Shown here: piece by piece, positions 9,309 through 16,549 of the stretch | How the letters are laid out: each line of letters starts with the position of its first letter | How positions within the stretch are numbered: the stretch's first letter is position 1 | Origin: Flaviramulus_B aquimarinus | Lineage (GTDB): Bacteria > Bacteroidota > Bacteroidia > Flavobacteriales > Flavobacteriaceae | DNA length: 64,000 bases | Assembly: GCF_039543205.1 (NCBI RefSeq) | Contig: NZ_BAABJH010000002.1 | Location: forward strand, 460,768-524,767 | Direction: 5' to 3' | Program-made: the position numbers and the translations under genes | The notes under the pieces: model-generated | What the model was told of the DNA's origin: nothing | Databases searched by the model: none | Seen by the model: only the letters and a program-made list of their open reading frames with translations

Positions 9309-10529
9309 ATGGAAGGATTATTTACAGCTAATAACGTATGGATGATGGTCTGTACAGCACTCGTTTTCTTTATGCATACAGGTTTTGCATTTCTTGAAAT
9401 TGGGTTAACAAGACAAAAAAATACAATTAATATTTTATTCAAAAACATTTTTATCATTACAGTTGGTCTATTATTATACTATTTAGTAGGTTTCAATTTA
9501 ATGTATCCTGGTGAATTTAACGGATATATTGGATCTATTGTTCCTGGTATTGGAGCTCCAGAAGGTGGAATGACACCAGACTATGCTGATGGTGGTTACA
9601 CATGGTGGACAGACTTCTTGTTCCAAGGTATGTTTGCTGCTACTGCTGCAACAATTGTTTCAGGAGCTGTTGCTGAACGTATGAAAATTGGACCATTTAT
9701 GATATTTACAATAATCTATGTAGGATTAGTTTATCCTATTGCAGGTTCTTGGAAATGGGGTGGTGGATTCTTAGATGAATTAGGATTCTACGATTTTGCA
9801 GGTTCTACTTTAGTACACTCTGTTGGTGGATGGGCTGCTTTAGTTGCCGTTTACTTATTAGGGTCTCGTATCGGGAAATTTAAAGAAGGTAAACCACAAG
9901 CTATTCCAGGACACAACATACCGTTAGCTACTGCAGGTGTTTTAATACTTTGGTTAGGATGGTTTGGATTTAATGGAGGTTCTGTACTTTCTGCTGATCC
10001 AGAATTAACATCATTAACTTTGGTTACTACATGTTTAGCTGCTGCCGCAGGTGGTGTAGTTGCTGCCTTAGTATCATTCTTAAAATACAAGAATTTAGAT
10101 TTAACTATGTTCTTAAATGGTATTTTAGGTGGTTTAGTTGGTATTACAGCTGGTGCAGACGTTATGACTCCAGAGAGCGCTATTATTATTGGAGCTATTG
10201 CTGGAGCTATTATTGTATTTGCGGTAAGTCTTATAGATAAATTAAGATTAGATGACCCTGTTGGGGCTATAGCAGTACACTTAGTTTGTGGTATTTGGGG
10301 AACTTTAGCTGTTGGAATATTTTCAACTAACCCAGATCATAACTTTATGGCACAATTAACAGGTGTTGCTTGTTATGCTGTATTTTGTATTGTAACATCA
10401 TTCATTATCATATTTGTGCTTAAGAAAACTGTAGGTATAAGAGTTTCTGAAAAAGAAGAATTAGAAGGTCTTGATTTACATGAACACGGTATGAGTGCAT
10501 ACTCAGATTTCCGAATGAACGAGCATTAA
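9309..10529 (+). CDS. amtB: Ammonium channel/transporter
   Basis: A 406-residue Amt/MEP/Rh protein with about eleven membrane helices, starting directly with a membrane segment and no cleavable signal. The pore residues are present: Asp162 in the DFAGSTLVH motif and the twin histidines His170 and His324 (AVHLVCGIWG). The family motif GWFGFNGGS is at about 217-225. It moves ammonium across the inner membrane when external levels are low. It follows glnB by 22 bases, the classical arrangement in which PII plugs the cytoplasmic face of the channel. The short C-terminal tail (KEELEGLDLHEHG) carries the regulatory helix. A terminator follows at 10552. Confidence 0.97.
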   Translation: MEGLFTANNVWMMVCTALVFFMHTGFAFLEIGLTRQKNTINILFKNIFIITVGLLLYYLVGFNLMYPGEFNGYIGSIVPGIGAPEGGMTPDYADGGYTWWTDFLFQGMFAATAATIVSGAVAERMKIGPFMIFTIIYVGLVYPIAGSWKWGGGFLDELGFYDFAGSTLVHSVGGWAALVAVYLLGSRIGKFKEGKPQAIPGHNIPLATAGVLILWLGWFGFNGGSVLSADPELTSLTLVTTCLAAAAGGVVAALVSFLKYKNLDLTMFLNGILGGLVGITAGADVMTPESAIIIGAIAGAIIVFAVSLIDKLRLDDPVGAIAVHLVCGIWGTLAVGIFSTNPDHNFMAQLTGVACYAVFCIVTSFIIIFVLKKTVGIRVSEKEELEGLDLHEHGMSAYSDFRMNEH

Positions 10530-10551
10530 AAACTTAGTTTAGTTAGTAATT

Positions 10552-10587
10552 AAAGGGTGTTATACATAAAGTATACACCCTTTTTTT
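10552..10587 (+). terminator. Terminator after amtB
   Basis: The stem AAAGGGTGT-TATAC / GTATA-CACCCTTT, with one unpaired position, has a short A/T loop and a run of seven T. It separates amtB from the second PII gene, which must then depend on its own promoter or on read-through. Confidence 0.85.
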
Positions 10588-10675
10588 GTTATTGGGTTTA
10601 CTTGAACTCTGCTTATTCTTTAAAATGTTATTTTTATTCTTTATTTTTATAGAAACGATCAATAATTACATTATT

Positions 10676-11014
10676 ATGAAGAAAATAGAAGCCATTATAA
10701 GAAAGTCAAAGTATAAAGCCGTTAAGGAAACCCTTCATAACGCTGGGGTTAATTTTTTTTCCTACTGGGACGTTACGGGAATAGGGAACGAAAAGGAAGG
10801 TCATGTGTATAGAGGTATTTCATATAGCACCAATGATATTCAACGCCGATACCTTTCGATTGTAGTCAATGATGATTTTGAAGAAGCCACCATTAAAGCT
10901 ATTATCAGTGCTGCTGGTACCGGTGAGGTCGGCGATGGCAAAATTTTTGTTTCAAATATAGAAGAATGCTATAGAATTAGGACAGGCGAAAAAGGCAAAA
11001 ACACGCTGAATTAA
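10676..11014 (+). CDS. PII nitrogen regulatory protein (second copy)
   Basis: The second PII paralogue is 112 residues from the ATG at 10676. The frame stays open for 30 codons further upstream (to 10586) but that extension is not PII-like and overlaps the terminator, so the start is set by alignment with the first copy. Tyr50 of the T-loop (YRGISY) and the GDGKIF signature are kept. Differences from copy one (for example H59Y, S53N, A81G and the charged C-terminal end) are mostly conservative. It lies beyond the amtB terminator, so it may be expressed under different conditions. I see no clear TAnnTTTG box between 10588 and 10675. A recent local duplication is the simplest origin. Confidence 0.95.
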   Translation: MKKIEAIIRKSKYKAVKETLHNAGVNFFSYWDVTGIGNEKEGHVYRGISYSTNDIQRRYLSIVVNDDFEEATIKAIISAAGTGEVGDGKIFVSNIEECYRIRTGEKGKNTLN

Positions 11015-11400
11015 GCTGAGTTTGACCTAAGTTATATTGAAAAAAAATCCACTTGTCATATCCATGTCGACAAAGCAAAGCATGAGCGACGAGACACCTT
11101 ACTATGATAAGGTTCCGTGTCTGCTGAAAACTACGCTGTACTCACATACTTAAAGCACAACAAATACACGAATAGTTTCTTAGCATCATTCTTCTGTCCT
11201 AGTCTTTCGTCATTTGACAGAAGCTTTATAATATTGATTTTCTAGTAATATCCTCGATAAGCCATAAACTATATCATGGGTTATGACTATCGATTAGTGT
11301 CCTAGGTATTCTTAGTGCTTTATTCCGAGAGCTCGGAACGAACAATTCATGAAGTTAAATGATGGGAGTCCAAGTGTCATCCCACACCATTTCAAACAAA
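11015..11400. other. Unassigned structured non-coding block
   Basis: About 390 bp with no plausible open frame and visibly less A/T-dominated than its surroundings. It contains several hairpins: AGACAC-CTTA...TAAG-...GTGTCT near 11092-11125, CTGTC...GACAG near 11206-11222, and TTCCGAG-AG-CTCGGAA near 11324-11339. Parts (GTCATATCC...GTCGACAAAG) resemble degenerate copies of short intergenic repeats seen elsewhere in flavobacterial genomes. It could be an untranslated RNA, a decayed repeat cluster or old gene debris. I cannot choose between these. Confidence 0.4.
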
Positions 11401-11432
11401 AAAACTGAACAATATTAATATTGTTCAGTTTT
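11401..11432. terminator. Terminator of the prs-rplY operon
   Basis: A perfect 15-bp inverted repeat (AAAACTGAACAATAT / ATATTGTTCAGTTTT) has a TA loop. It lies 68 bases past the rplY stop. On the minus strand its last arm runs into a T-rich tract (GTTTTTTTGTTTG). Confidence 0.8.
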
Positions 11433-11500
11433 AAATATTTTAACTAGCATACGATTACCTCGATTGATTATTTAAGACTAGTCATATAAGGATTTAGCAT

Positions 11501-12136
11501 CTATTCTTGAGTTGCCTCAGCTGCTGCTGGTGCTTCTGCACCTTCAGTATCCTCTGCTCCTTCTTCTTCTTCTTCTTCTTCTTCAACCGCTACTCTAGAT
11601 GTGCTAACTCGACAAACTACGGTAGTATCTGATTGTAAAAATGTATAATCTCCAGCAGGTAAATCCCCTACCGCTACTTTATCACCAATTTTTAAAGGCG
11701 TAATATCTATTTCGATAAAATCCGGTAAGTTTATTGGAAGTGCCTTAATACGTAATTTTCTATTGTTTCTTCTTAAAACTCCACCGTTCTTAACACCTCT
11801 TGAGTTCCCTACAAGGTTAACCGGAATATTTAAAGCAATTTCTTTATCTTCAAATAATTGATAGAAATCAACATGTAAGATTCTATCTGTTACTGGGTGG
11901 AATTGAATGTCTTGAAGTACTGCATTTAAAGTTTCTCCATTGTCTAACTCAATCACAACTGTATGCGCATTAGGTGTGTATACCAGTTTAGAGAATGCTA
12001 ATTCAGCTGCTGAGAAATGAACTGGCTTATCTCCTCCGTATAATACGCAAGGAACCTGACCAGCATTACGTAAAGCTTTTGTTGATTTTTTGCCCACGCT
12101 TTCTCTTTGAGATCCGTTGATTGTAATTGATTTCAT
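11501..12136 (-). CDS. rplY: 50S ribosomal protein L25 (CTC/TL5 type)
   Basis: A 211-residue long-form L25. The N-terminal 5S-rRNA-binding domain covers about residues 1-95 (start MKSITINGSQRESVGKKSTK, with the typical LRNAGQVPCVLYGG). The C-terminal TL5/CTC beta domain covers about 100-185. It ends in a very acidic, Ala-rich tail of about 30 residues (eight consecutive Glu) that is variable in this family. It is 47 bases downstream of prs on the same strand, a pairing common in many bacteria, so the two are probably co-transcribed. The A/G-rich codon run of the Glu tail makes a simple-sequence tract at about 11560-11585. Confidence 0.96.
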   Translation of the reverse strand: MKSITINGSQRESVGKKSTKALRNAGQVPCVLYGGDKPVHFSAAELAFSKLVYTPNAHTVVIELDNGETLNAVLQDIQFHPVTDRILHVDFYQLFEDKEIALNIPVNLVGNSRGVKNGGVLRRNNRKLRIKALPINLPDFIEIDITPLKIGDKVAVGDLPAGDYTFLQSDTTVVCRVSTSRVAVEEEEEEEEGAEDTEGAEAPAAAEATQE

Positions 12137-12183
12137 AATTGTTATTTAATATATAATTTAATTAATATTCTTTTTTAAGTGAC

Positions 12184-13125
12184 TTACATCACAAATTTTG
12201 AACTAATCGATTGGTTGTTATGTACTTTATCCATAACCTGAGCAAATAAATCTGCACAACTTAAAACCTTAATTTTATCACTTAAAGGCTTAACAGGTAT
12301 GGAGTCTGTAACTATTAATTCTTCTAATTTTGAATTGTTTATATTCTCATAAGCCTTCCCTGATAATATAGGATGCGTACATATAGCCCTTACGCTTAAT
12401 GCGCCACGCTCCATCATTAAATCGGCCGCTTTTGTTAATGTACCTGCTGTATCCACCATATCATCTACCAATACAACATTTTTTCCTTCTACATTACCAA
12501 TAAGTTCCATATGGGAAATAACATTGGCTTTTGCACGTTGCTTATAACAGATTACTACATCACTTTTCAAGGCCTTAGAATAGGCATAAGCTCTTTTAGA
12601 ACCTCCCATATCTGGTGAAGCAATGGTCAAATTATCAAGGTTTAAATCTTGCAAATAAGGCAAAAAGATTGTTGATGCAAATAAATGATCCACTGGCTTT
12701 TCAAAAAATCCTTGAATTTGATCCGCATGCAAATCCATCGTTATAATTCGGGTTGCACCTGCAGCTTCAAGCATTTTTGCAACTAATTTTGCTGCTATAG
12801 GAACCCTTGGTTTGTCTTTTCTGTCTTGCCTTGCCCATCCAAAATAAGGAAGTACTGCTGTAATATGTCTTGCTGAAGCTCGTTTTGCAGCATCTATCAT
12901 TAACAACATTTCCATTAAGTTTTCCGGACCAGGATTAGTCGAACCAATAATAAAAATCCGTGTACCTCGTATAGACTCCTCATACGATGGTTGAAATTCA
13001 CCATCACTGTAAGTCGACGTAATAACATTCCCTAATTTAGCACCAAAAGCCTTAGCAATTTTTTCACCTAGAACTTTACTCCGTGTACATGCAAAAATTT
13101 TGGCTTCTGTTATAACAATTGGCAT
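12184..13125 (-). CDS. prs: Ribose-phosphate pyrophosphokinase
   Basis: A 313-residue class I PRPP synthetase. It transfers pyrophosphate from ATP to ribose 5-phosphate for purine, pyrimidine, His, Trp and NAD synthesis. Visible are the ATP/Mg site DLHADQIQGFF (Asp131, His133, Asp135) and the PRPP loop VVLVDDMVDTAGTL (about 217-230), with the basic PYFGWARQDRK flexible loop near 93-103. It begins the prs-rplY operon. A -7 box is present on the minus strand at 13179. It lies divergent to the tRNA-Leu gene. Confidence 0.97.
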   Translation of the reverse strand: MPIVITEAKIFACTRSKVLGEKIAKAFGAKLGNVITSTYSDGEFQPSYEESIRGTRIFIIGSTNPGPENLMEMLLMIDAAKRASARHITAVLPYFGWARQDRKDKPRVPIAAKLVAKMLEAAGATRIITMDLHADQIQGFFEKPVDHLFASTIFLPYLQDLNLDNLTIASPDMGGSKRAYAYSKALKSDVVICYKQRAKANVISHMELIGNVEGKNVVLVDDMVDTAGTLTKAADLMMERGALSVRAICTHPILSGKAYENINNSKLEELIVTDSIPVKPLSDKIKVLSCADLFAQVMDKVHNNQSISSKFVM

Positions 13126-13178
13126 AGTTAACTTGTTGTTTTAGAGTGCGCAAACACCACGTGGTTTTTAACGAGGTG

Positions 13179-13186
13179 CAAATTTA
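13179..13186 (-). promoter_or_regulatory. -7 box of prs
   Basis: The plus strand reads CAAATTTA, so the minus strand reads TAAATTTG, an exact TAnnTTTG match 54-61 bases upstream of the prs ATG. No TTG -33 partner is evident at the usual spacing. Confidence 0.4.
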
Positions 13187-13251
13187 TACATTTATTTTAA
13201 CCTAAAAAGTATATTGACGGGTATTTTTATGTTTAATATCGAAAAAAACTA

Positions 13252-13259
13252 TATTTTTG
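13252..13259 (+). promoter_or_regulatory. -7 box of tRNA-Leu
   Basis: TATTTTTG matches TAnnTTTG exactly and lies 13 bases before the mature tRNA 5' end, which fits a short leader. A TTGAC at 13214 is too far upstream (35 bases) to be the standard -33 element. Confidence 0.45.
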
Positions 13260-13272
13260 CTGTCCGAAATAT

Positions 13273-13354
13273 GCTCAAGTGGCGGAATTGGTAGACGCGC
13301 TGGATTCAAAATCCAGTTTCTTCGGAAGTGTGGGTTCGATTCCCACCTTGAGTA
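13273..13354 (+). tRNA. tRNA-Leu (anticodon CAA)
   Basis: An 82-nt class II tRNA. The acceptor stem is GCTCAAG / CTTGAGT (G-U first pair) with discriminator A. The D-arm carries GGAATTGGTAGAC. The anticodon stem CTGGA/TCCAG encloses the loop TTCAAAA (anticodon CAA, reading UUG). A long variable arm closes around TTCG, and the T-arm is TGGGTTCGATTCCCA. CCA is not encoded. It is followed by a terminator hairpin. Confidence 0.97.
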
Positions 13355-13392
13355 CAAAAGGCTTTAACAGAAATGTTTAAGCTTTTTTTTAT
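13355..13392 (+). terminator. Terminator after tRNA-Leu
   Basis: An imperfect stem (AAAAGGCTTTAAC with GTTTAAGCTTTTT) is followed by a T run immediately downstream of the tRNA. Confidence 0.65.
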
Positions 13393-13558
13393 TCAGGTAC
13401 AACAATCAGTTTATACAGATAACTTCTAAAAACACCAATATAGTTAAAAGTTTTATCAAAAATCAGCGCCTTTTTATGTCCTAATCAGCGGTTTTTCTAA
13501 ACGATCTAGTCATTATAATATTAAAAGCACTTGCTCCAATGCTTGCATAATAGAATGT

Positions 13559-13590
13559 AAAAACCGAAGGTTTAATAATCTTCGGTTTTT
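13559..13590. terminator. Terminator of the galactan PUL end
   Basis: The stem AAAACCGAAG / CTTCGGTTTT has a 10-base A/T loop and flanking A and T tracts, 57 bases beyond the stop of the minus-strand T9SS gene. It can act in both directions. The rest of 13393-13646 holds nothing I can assign. Confidence 0.75.
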
Positions 13591-13646
13591 ATGCTACTAA
13601 TCCTAATTGAAATCATATAAAAAGTATGCCTAATTAATTTGTGATT

Positions 13647-14294
13647 TTAGTTTATCAATATTTTACTTGACTTAACACCCTTACCATCTACCTTTATTTT
13701 GGCAATGTAAATTGCGGATGACAGATTTACAAAATTATTTTCTTTAGTAATGTTTTGAACTTCACGTCCGAACAAATCATAGATTTTTAGCTCATATTTC
13801 TCTGAAGCATTAAGGCCTTTAATATGAATTCTATTATTTGAATATAAGACATTAATGTTATTCATTAATTCAGAGTCTTTAGTTGATAAGGCAGCATTTT
13901 GCAGGTTAATTTGAGTAGCAGGATAATCCCCGGCTAACCAATTCCATCCAGCATCACTTAATTCAATTACTAATTTATAGTTAAACGGACTTGTCAGATC
14001 TGCAGTTTGCGTAGTTCCTGGTGGTATTGTAAAGTCAAATGAGCCTGTTACATTGGTTCCTGCTGGAGCAGGACTTAATGACCCATCTGCAACCATTGCA
14101 GACCATGTAAAGTCATTATATAAATTTATAGCACAGTAAATATTCCCATCGGAAGGAATGGTATATTCATAGTTAATAGTAACTGTGGTTCCAATTTGAG
14201 CTTCAGATAATGTGGACGTAAAAGTAATTGATTGCGCATTAAAGGCTTGTAAAAAGCTAACAAATGCAAATAATACTAGTAGTTTTGTTTTCAT
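13647..14294 (-). CDS. Secreted small protein with type A T9SS sorting domain, in the galactan PUL
   Basis: A 215-residue protein. A signal peptide of about 20 residues ends at FNA-Q. A beta-rich domain of about 110 residues (ITFTSTL... to ATQINL) looks like an Ig/FnIII-type or carbohydrate-binding fold. The C-terminal sorting domain of about 70 residues (NNRIHIKGLN...YELKIYDLFGREV...AIYIAKIKVDG) is the type A signal for secretion through the type IX system and surface attachment. I do not recognise the N-terminal domain. Its position at the end of the GH53/GH2 locus, and a C-rich motif upstream (14374) shared with susC and the regulator gene, make it a candidate galactan-binding surface protein. 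Confidence 0.8.
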   Translation of the reverse strand: MKTKLLVLFAFVSFLQAFNAQSITFTSTLSEAQIGTTVTINYEYTIPSDGNIYCAINLYNDFTWSAMVADGSLSPAPAGTNVTGSFDFTIPPGTTQTADLTSPFNYKLVIELSDAGWNWLAGDYPATQINLQNAALSTKDSELMNNINVLYSNNRIHIKGLNASEKYELKIYDLFGREVQNITKENNFVNLSSAIYIAKIKVDGKGVKSSKILIN

Positions 14295-14373
14295 AATATC
14301 ATATTTATTTAGTTAATTATGTAAAATTACAATGTGTTGTATGACAATAGGGCCTATAAAAACGTTTGTATTA

Positions 14374-14398
14374 GGGGTGTAAATTCGTTTTAAATTTA
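14374..14398 (-). promoter_or_regulatory. C-rich PUL motif, copy A (upstream of the T9SS gene)
   Basis: On the coding strand this reads AAACGAATTTACACCCC, 80-104 bases upstream of the ATG. Copy B at 27528 has TAAAAACGAAAACACCCC in the same position relative to susC. A shared ACACCCC core plus an AACGAA block suggests a common activator site, probably for the hybrid regulator at 27572-31648. Confidence 0.5.
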
Positions 14399-14517
14399 TG
14401 CTTACGTGCTAAAGCTATTTTATAGATGATTTATAGGTATTATCTTCTCTCTAAATTTCTTTTAGGGTTTTATTTGGATTACTTTTAATAGTATTAGAAA
14501 GGGTTTGCTATAAAAAT

Positions 14518-15564
14518 TTAATGTCTAGTATATTTATCAAAAACACTTATAACCGGCATTACATTTCCTTCTTTATCAAAAAATGTTCGTGATTCAAACC
14601 CTCTATTTGGTGCAGCAGGTTCCCACCAAAATACACCTCGTCCTCTTCCATTAGGAACACTTAAGATTATAGTATTAATTTCTTCTAGAAATTCTTTTTG
14701 CCCTTCTGGAGTTTCAGGAAATGGAGCTTTGCTATTTTTATATTCTTGTAACCTGAAGTTATATGCTGCCTCAACAACAATAATATCTTTATTGTATGAT
14801 TTTGATGCAAAATTTAAGCATTCACGCAAATCCAATAAACTACCATGCCACCAAGGATAATATGATTGACCAATAACATCATACTCTATATTATAGTTTT
14901 TAATCTTATCAAAAAAATATTTTGTGAAATCCTTATCTCCTCCCTTATCTATATGAACCATAATTTCAGGGCATGGGTTATTTGCGCAACTTGCCTTTAC
15001 ACCATTAATTCCGGCTTTTAATAACGCTGCAAAATTGTCCCAATTATCAGGTAATTTACCTATAGGCCAAAGCATGCCATTACTAATTTCATTTCCTACT
15101 TGCACCATATCTGGAAAAACATCGGCCTTTTGAAACTCCAACATAGTAGAGCGCGTGTATTCAAAAACGAGCTGTTCTAACTCTACAGGAGATTTCCCTT
15201 CCCAGGATTTTGGGATAAATTGCTTGCCAGGGTCTGCCCAAACATCAGAATAATGATAATCCAGTAAAAATTTAAAACCTAATGTTTTAGCTTTTTTTGC
15301 CAAAGCGATTGTATATTCTAAATTATTTGGCAGTTTGTATTTTTTATCTAATTCAGGACTATGAAATAACCTTAAACGTATCCAATTATAACCATGATCT
15401 TTAAATATTTGAATGCATGGTTTAGACTTGCCATTTTCCTTAAAAACGAATCCGCTATCTTCTGCTTCTTTGACAAAAGACAGGTCTGCACCGACCATAT
15501 AATCTTGTGAGTATATAGTTTGAAATACTAATAGTAAAAAGGAAAGTAGCACTAGATTTTTCAT
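14518..15564 (-). CDS. Arabinogalactan endo-beta-1,4-galactanase (GH53), canonical
   Basis: A 348-residue GH53 enzyme with a signal peptide ending at IYSQ (about residue 20) and no lipobox, so periplasmic or secreted. The GH53 hallmarks are all present: MVGADLSFVKEAE at the N terminus, the WIRLRLF strand, FLLDYHYSDVWADPGKQ (about 99-115), acid/base Glu159 in QVGNEI, the IGQSYYPWWHG segment and nucleophile Glu265 in VVEAAY. It should cut beta-1,4-galactan (type I arabinogalactan, as in rhamnogalacturonan I side chains or similar marine glycans) to short oligosaccharides. It is the last enzyme gene of the PUL. 14295-14517 downstream holds only the promoter region of the T9SS gene. Confidence 0.95.
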   Translation of the reverse strand: MKNLVLLSFLLLVFQTIYSQDYMVGADLSFVKEAEDSGFVFKENGKSKPCIQIFKDHGYNWIRLRLFHSPELDKKYKLPNNLEYTIALAKKAKTLGFKFLLDYHYSDVWADPGKQFIPKSWEGKSPVELEQLVFEYTRSTMLEFQKADVFPDMVQVGNEISNGMLWPIGKLPDNWDNFAALLKAGINGVKASCANNPCPEIMVHIDKGGDKDFTKYFFDKIKNYNIEYDVIGQSYYPWWHGSLLDLRECLNFASKSYNKDIIVVEAAYNFRLQEYKNSKAPFPETPEGQKEFLEEINTIILSVPNGRGRGVFWWEPAAPNRGFESRTFFDKEGNVMPVISVFDKYTRH

Positions 15565-15613
15565 TTCTTTATTGTTATTTTATTTGAATTATTTTCTTCT
15601 CAATGTTTATTAA

Positions 15614-16522
15614 TTAATCATGCAATCCTTTTTTCTTTAAATAATCAACCATCAATTTTGGATAATCTGTTTGGATAATAGCTGGTCGCAAAAGCAACAA
15701 GCTATCTAAAGAATGCGTATTGCCATTAATGAAATCAATATCTTCATCCCAAAGGGTATTAATAAAAACGCTTACACCATTATTATTTGCCCAGTCCATA
15801 TTACTGAATGAGTAATTTTTTTCTGTAAAATGCTGTAAAGGCGATTGATAACGTTCTAAATTTAATTGCATTTCTTTTTTATTTTCCGATAATGGCAAAA
15901 CGGCATATGTAGCATCTATTTTAATCAATTCTTCAATGGTTTCTTTATTCCATATAAATGAAATTACTTTATGCTCCATATCATATGATTTAAGAAGCAT
16001 ATAAAAATGAAATGGCTCAATATTTTTTAAATCTAAATTTAAAATAATCTTGTCTTTCGCTAACAACAACACGTCGCTTAACTTCGGGATTTTATATGAT
16101 GTTACTGAATCATTTATCTTCAAATTAAACTCTTGTAATTGACTATAAGTATAATCTTTCAAAAGCCCTTTGCCAGTTGTTGTTCTATCAATATAATCAT
16201 CATGCATTAGCACTAAAATACTATCCTTGGTGGTTCTAATATCTACTTCGGCTATATCAATACTGGCTTCTATAGCATCTTTAATTGATTTTAATGAATT
16301 TTCGGGGGCATTTCTATAAAATGCTCTATGGGCACAGACTAAAATATTACTATCAGATTCTTTTATAATCTTTTCGATTACTTGATTACTGGTTATAGCT
16401 TCCTCATTAACATGAGATAAATCTACTTCTGTCTCATAATTTTGTCCATATGATAGTTGAATAGTGAAAATTAGAATACTAATATTTCTAACTATCCTTA
16501 AATAATCTTCAGTTATTATCAT
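15614..16522 (-). CDS. Secreted glycerophosphodiester phosphodiesterase-like enzyme in the PUL
   Basis: A 302-residue GDPD-family TIM barrel with an N-terminal export signal ending near YGQ27. The metal and catalytic residues are present: His65-Arg66, Glu74-Asn75 (APENS), Glu92 and Asp94 (EVDIR), and His107-Asp108 (LMHDD). The domain runs to the usual end (IQTDYPKLMVDYLKKKG). GDPD enzymes hydrolyse phosphodiesters such as glycerophosphodiesters. In a galactan PUL, between a GH53 and a GH2 gene, it may remove glycerophosphoryl-type substituents from the glycan; that substrate is inferred from context only. It is separated from its neighbours by 27 and 49 bases, consistent with one operon. Confidence 0.87.
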   Translation of the reverse strand: MIITEDYLRIVRNISILIFTIQLSYGQNYETEVDLSHVNEEAITSNQVIEKIIKESDSNILVCAHRAFYRNAPENSLKSIKDAIEASIDIAEVDIRTTKDSILVLMHDDYIDRTTTGKGLLKDYTYSQLQEFNLKINDSVTSYKIPKLSDVLLLAKDKIILNLDLKNIEPFHFYMLLKSYDMEHKVISFIWNKETIEELIKIDATYAVLPLSENKKEMQLNLERYQSPLQHFTEKNYSFSNMDWANNNGVSVFINTLWDEDIDFINGNTHSLDSLLLLRPAIIQTDYPKLMVDYLKKKGLHD

Positions 16523-16549
16523 AATTAAGTTATTATATTTAAACTACTG

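Noticed and set aside
10586..10675. N-terminal extension of the second PII protein
   Set aside because: It overlaps the amtB terminator and is not PII-like. The ATG at 10676 aligns exactly with the start of the first PII copy.
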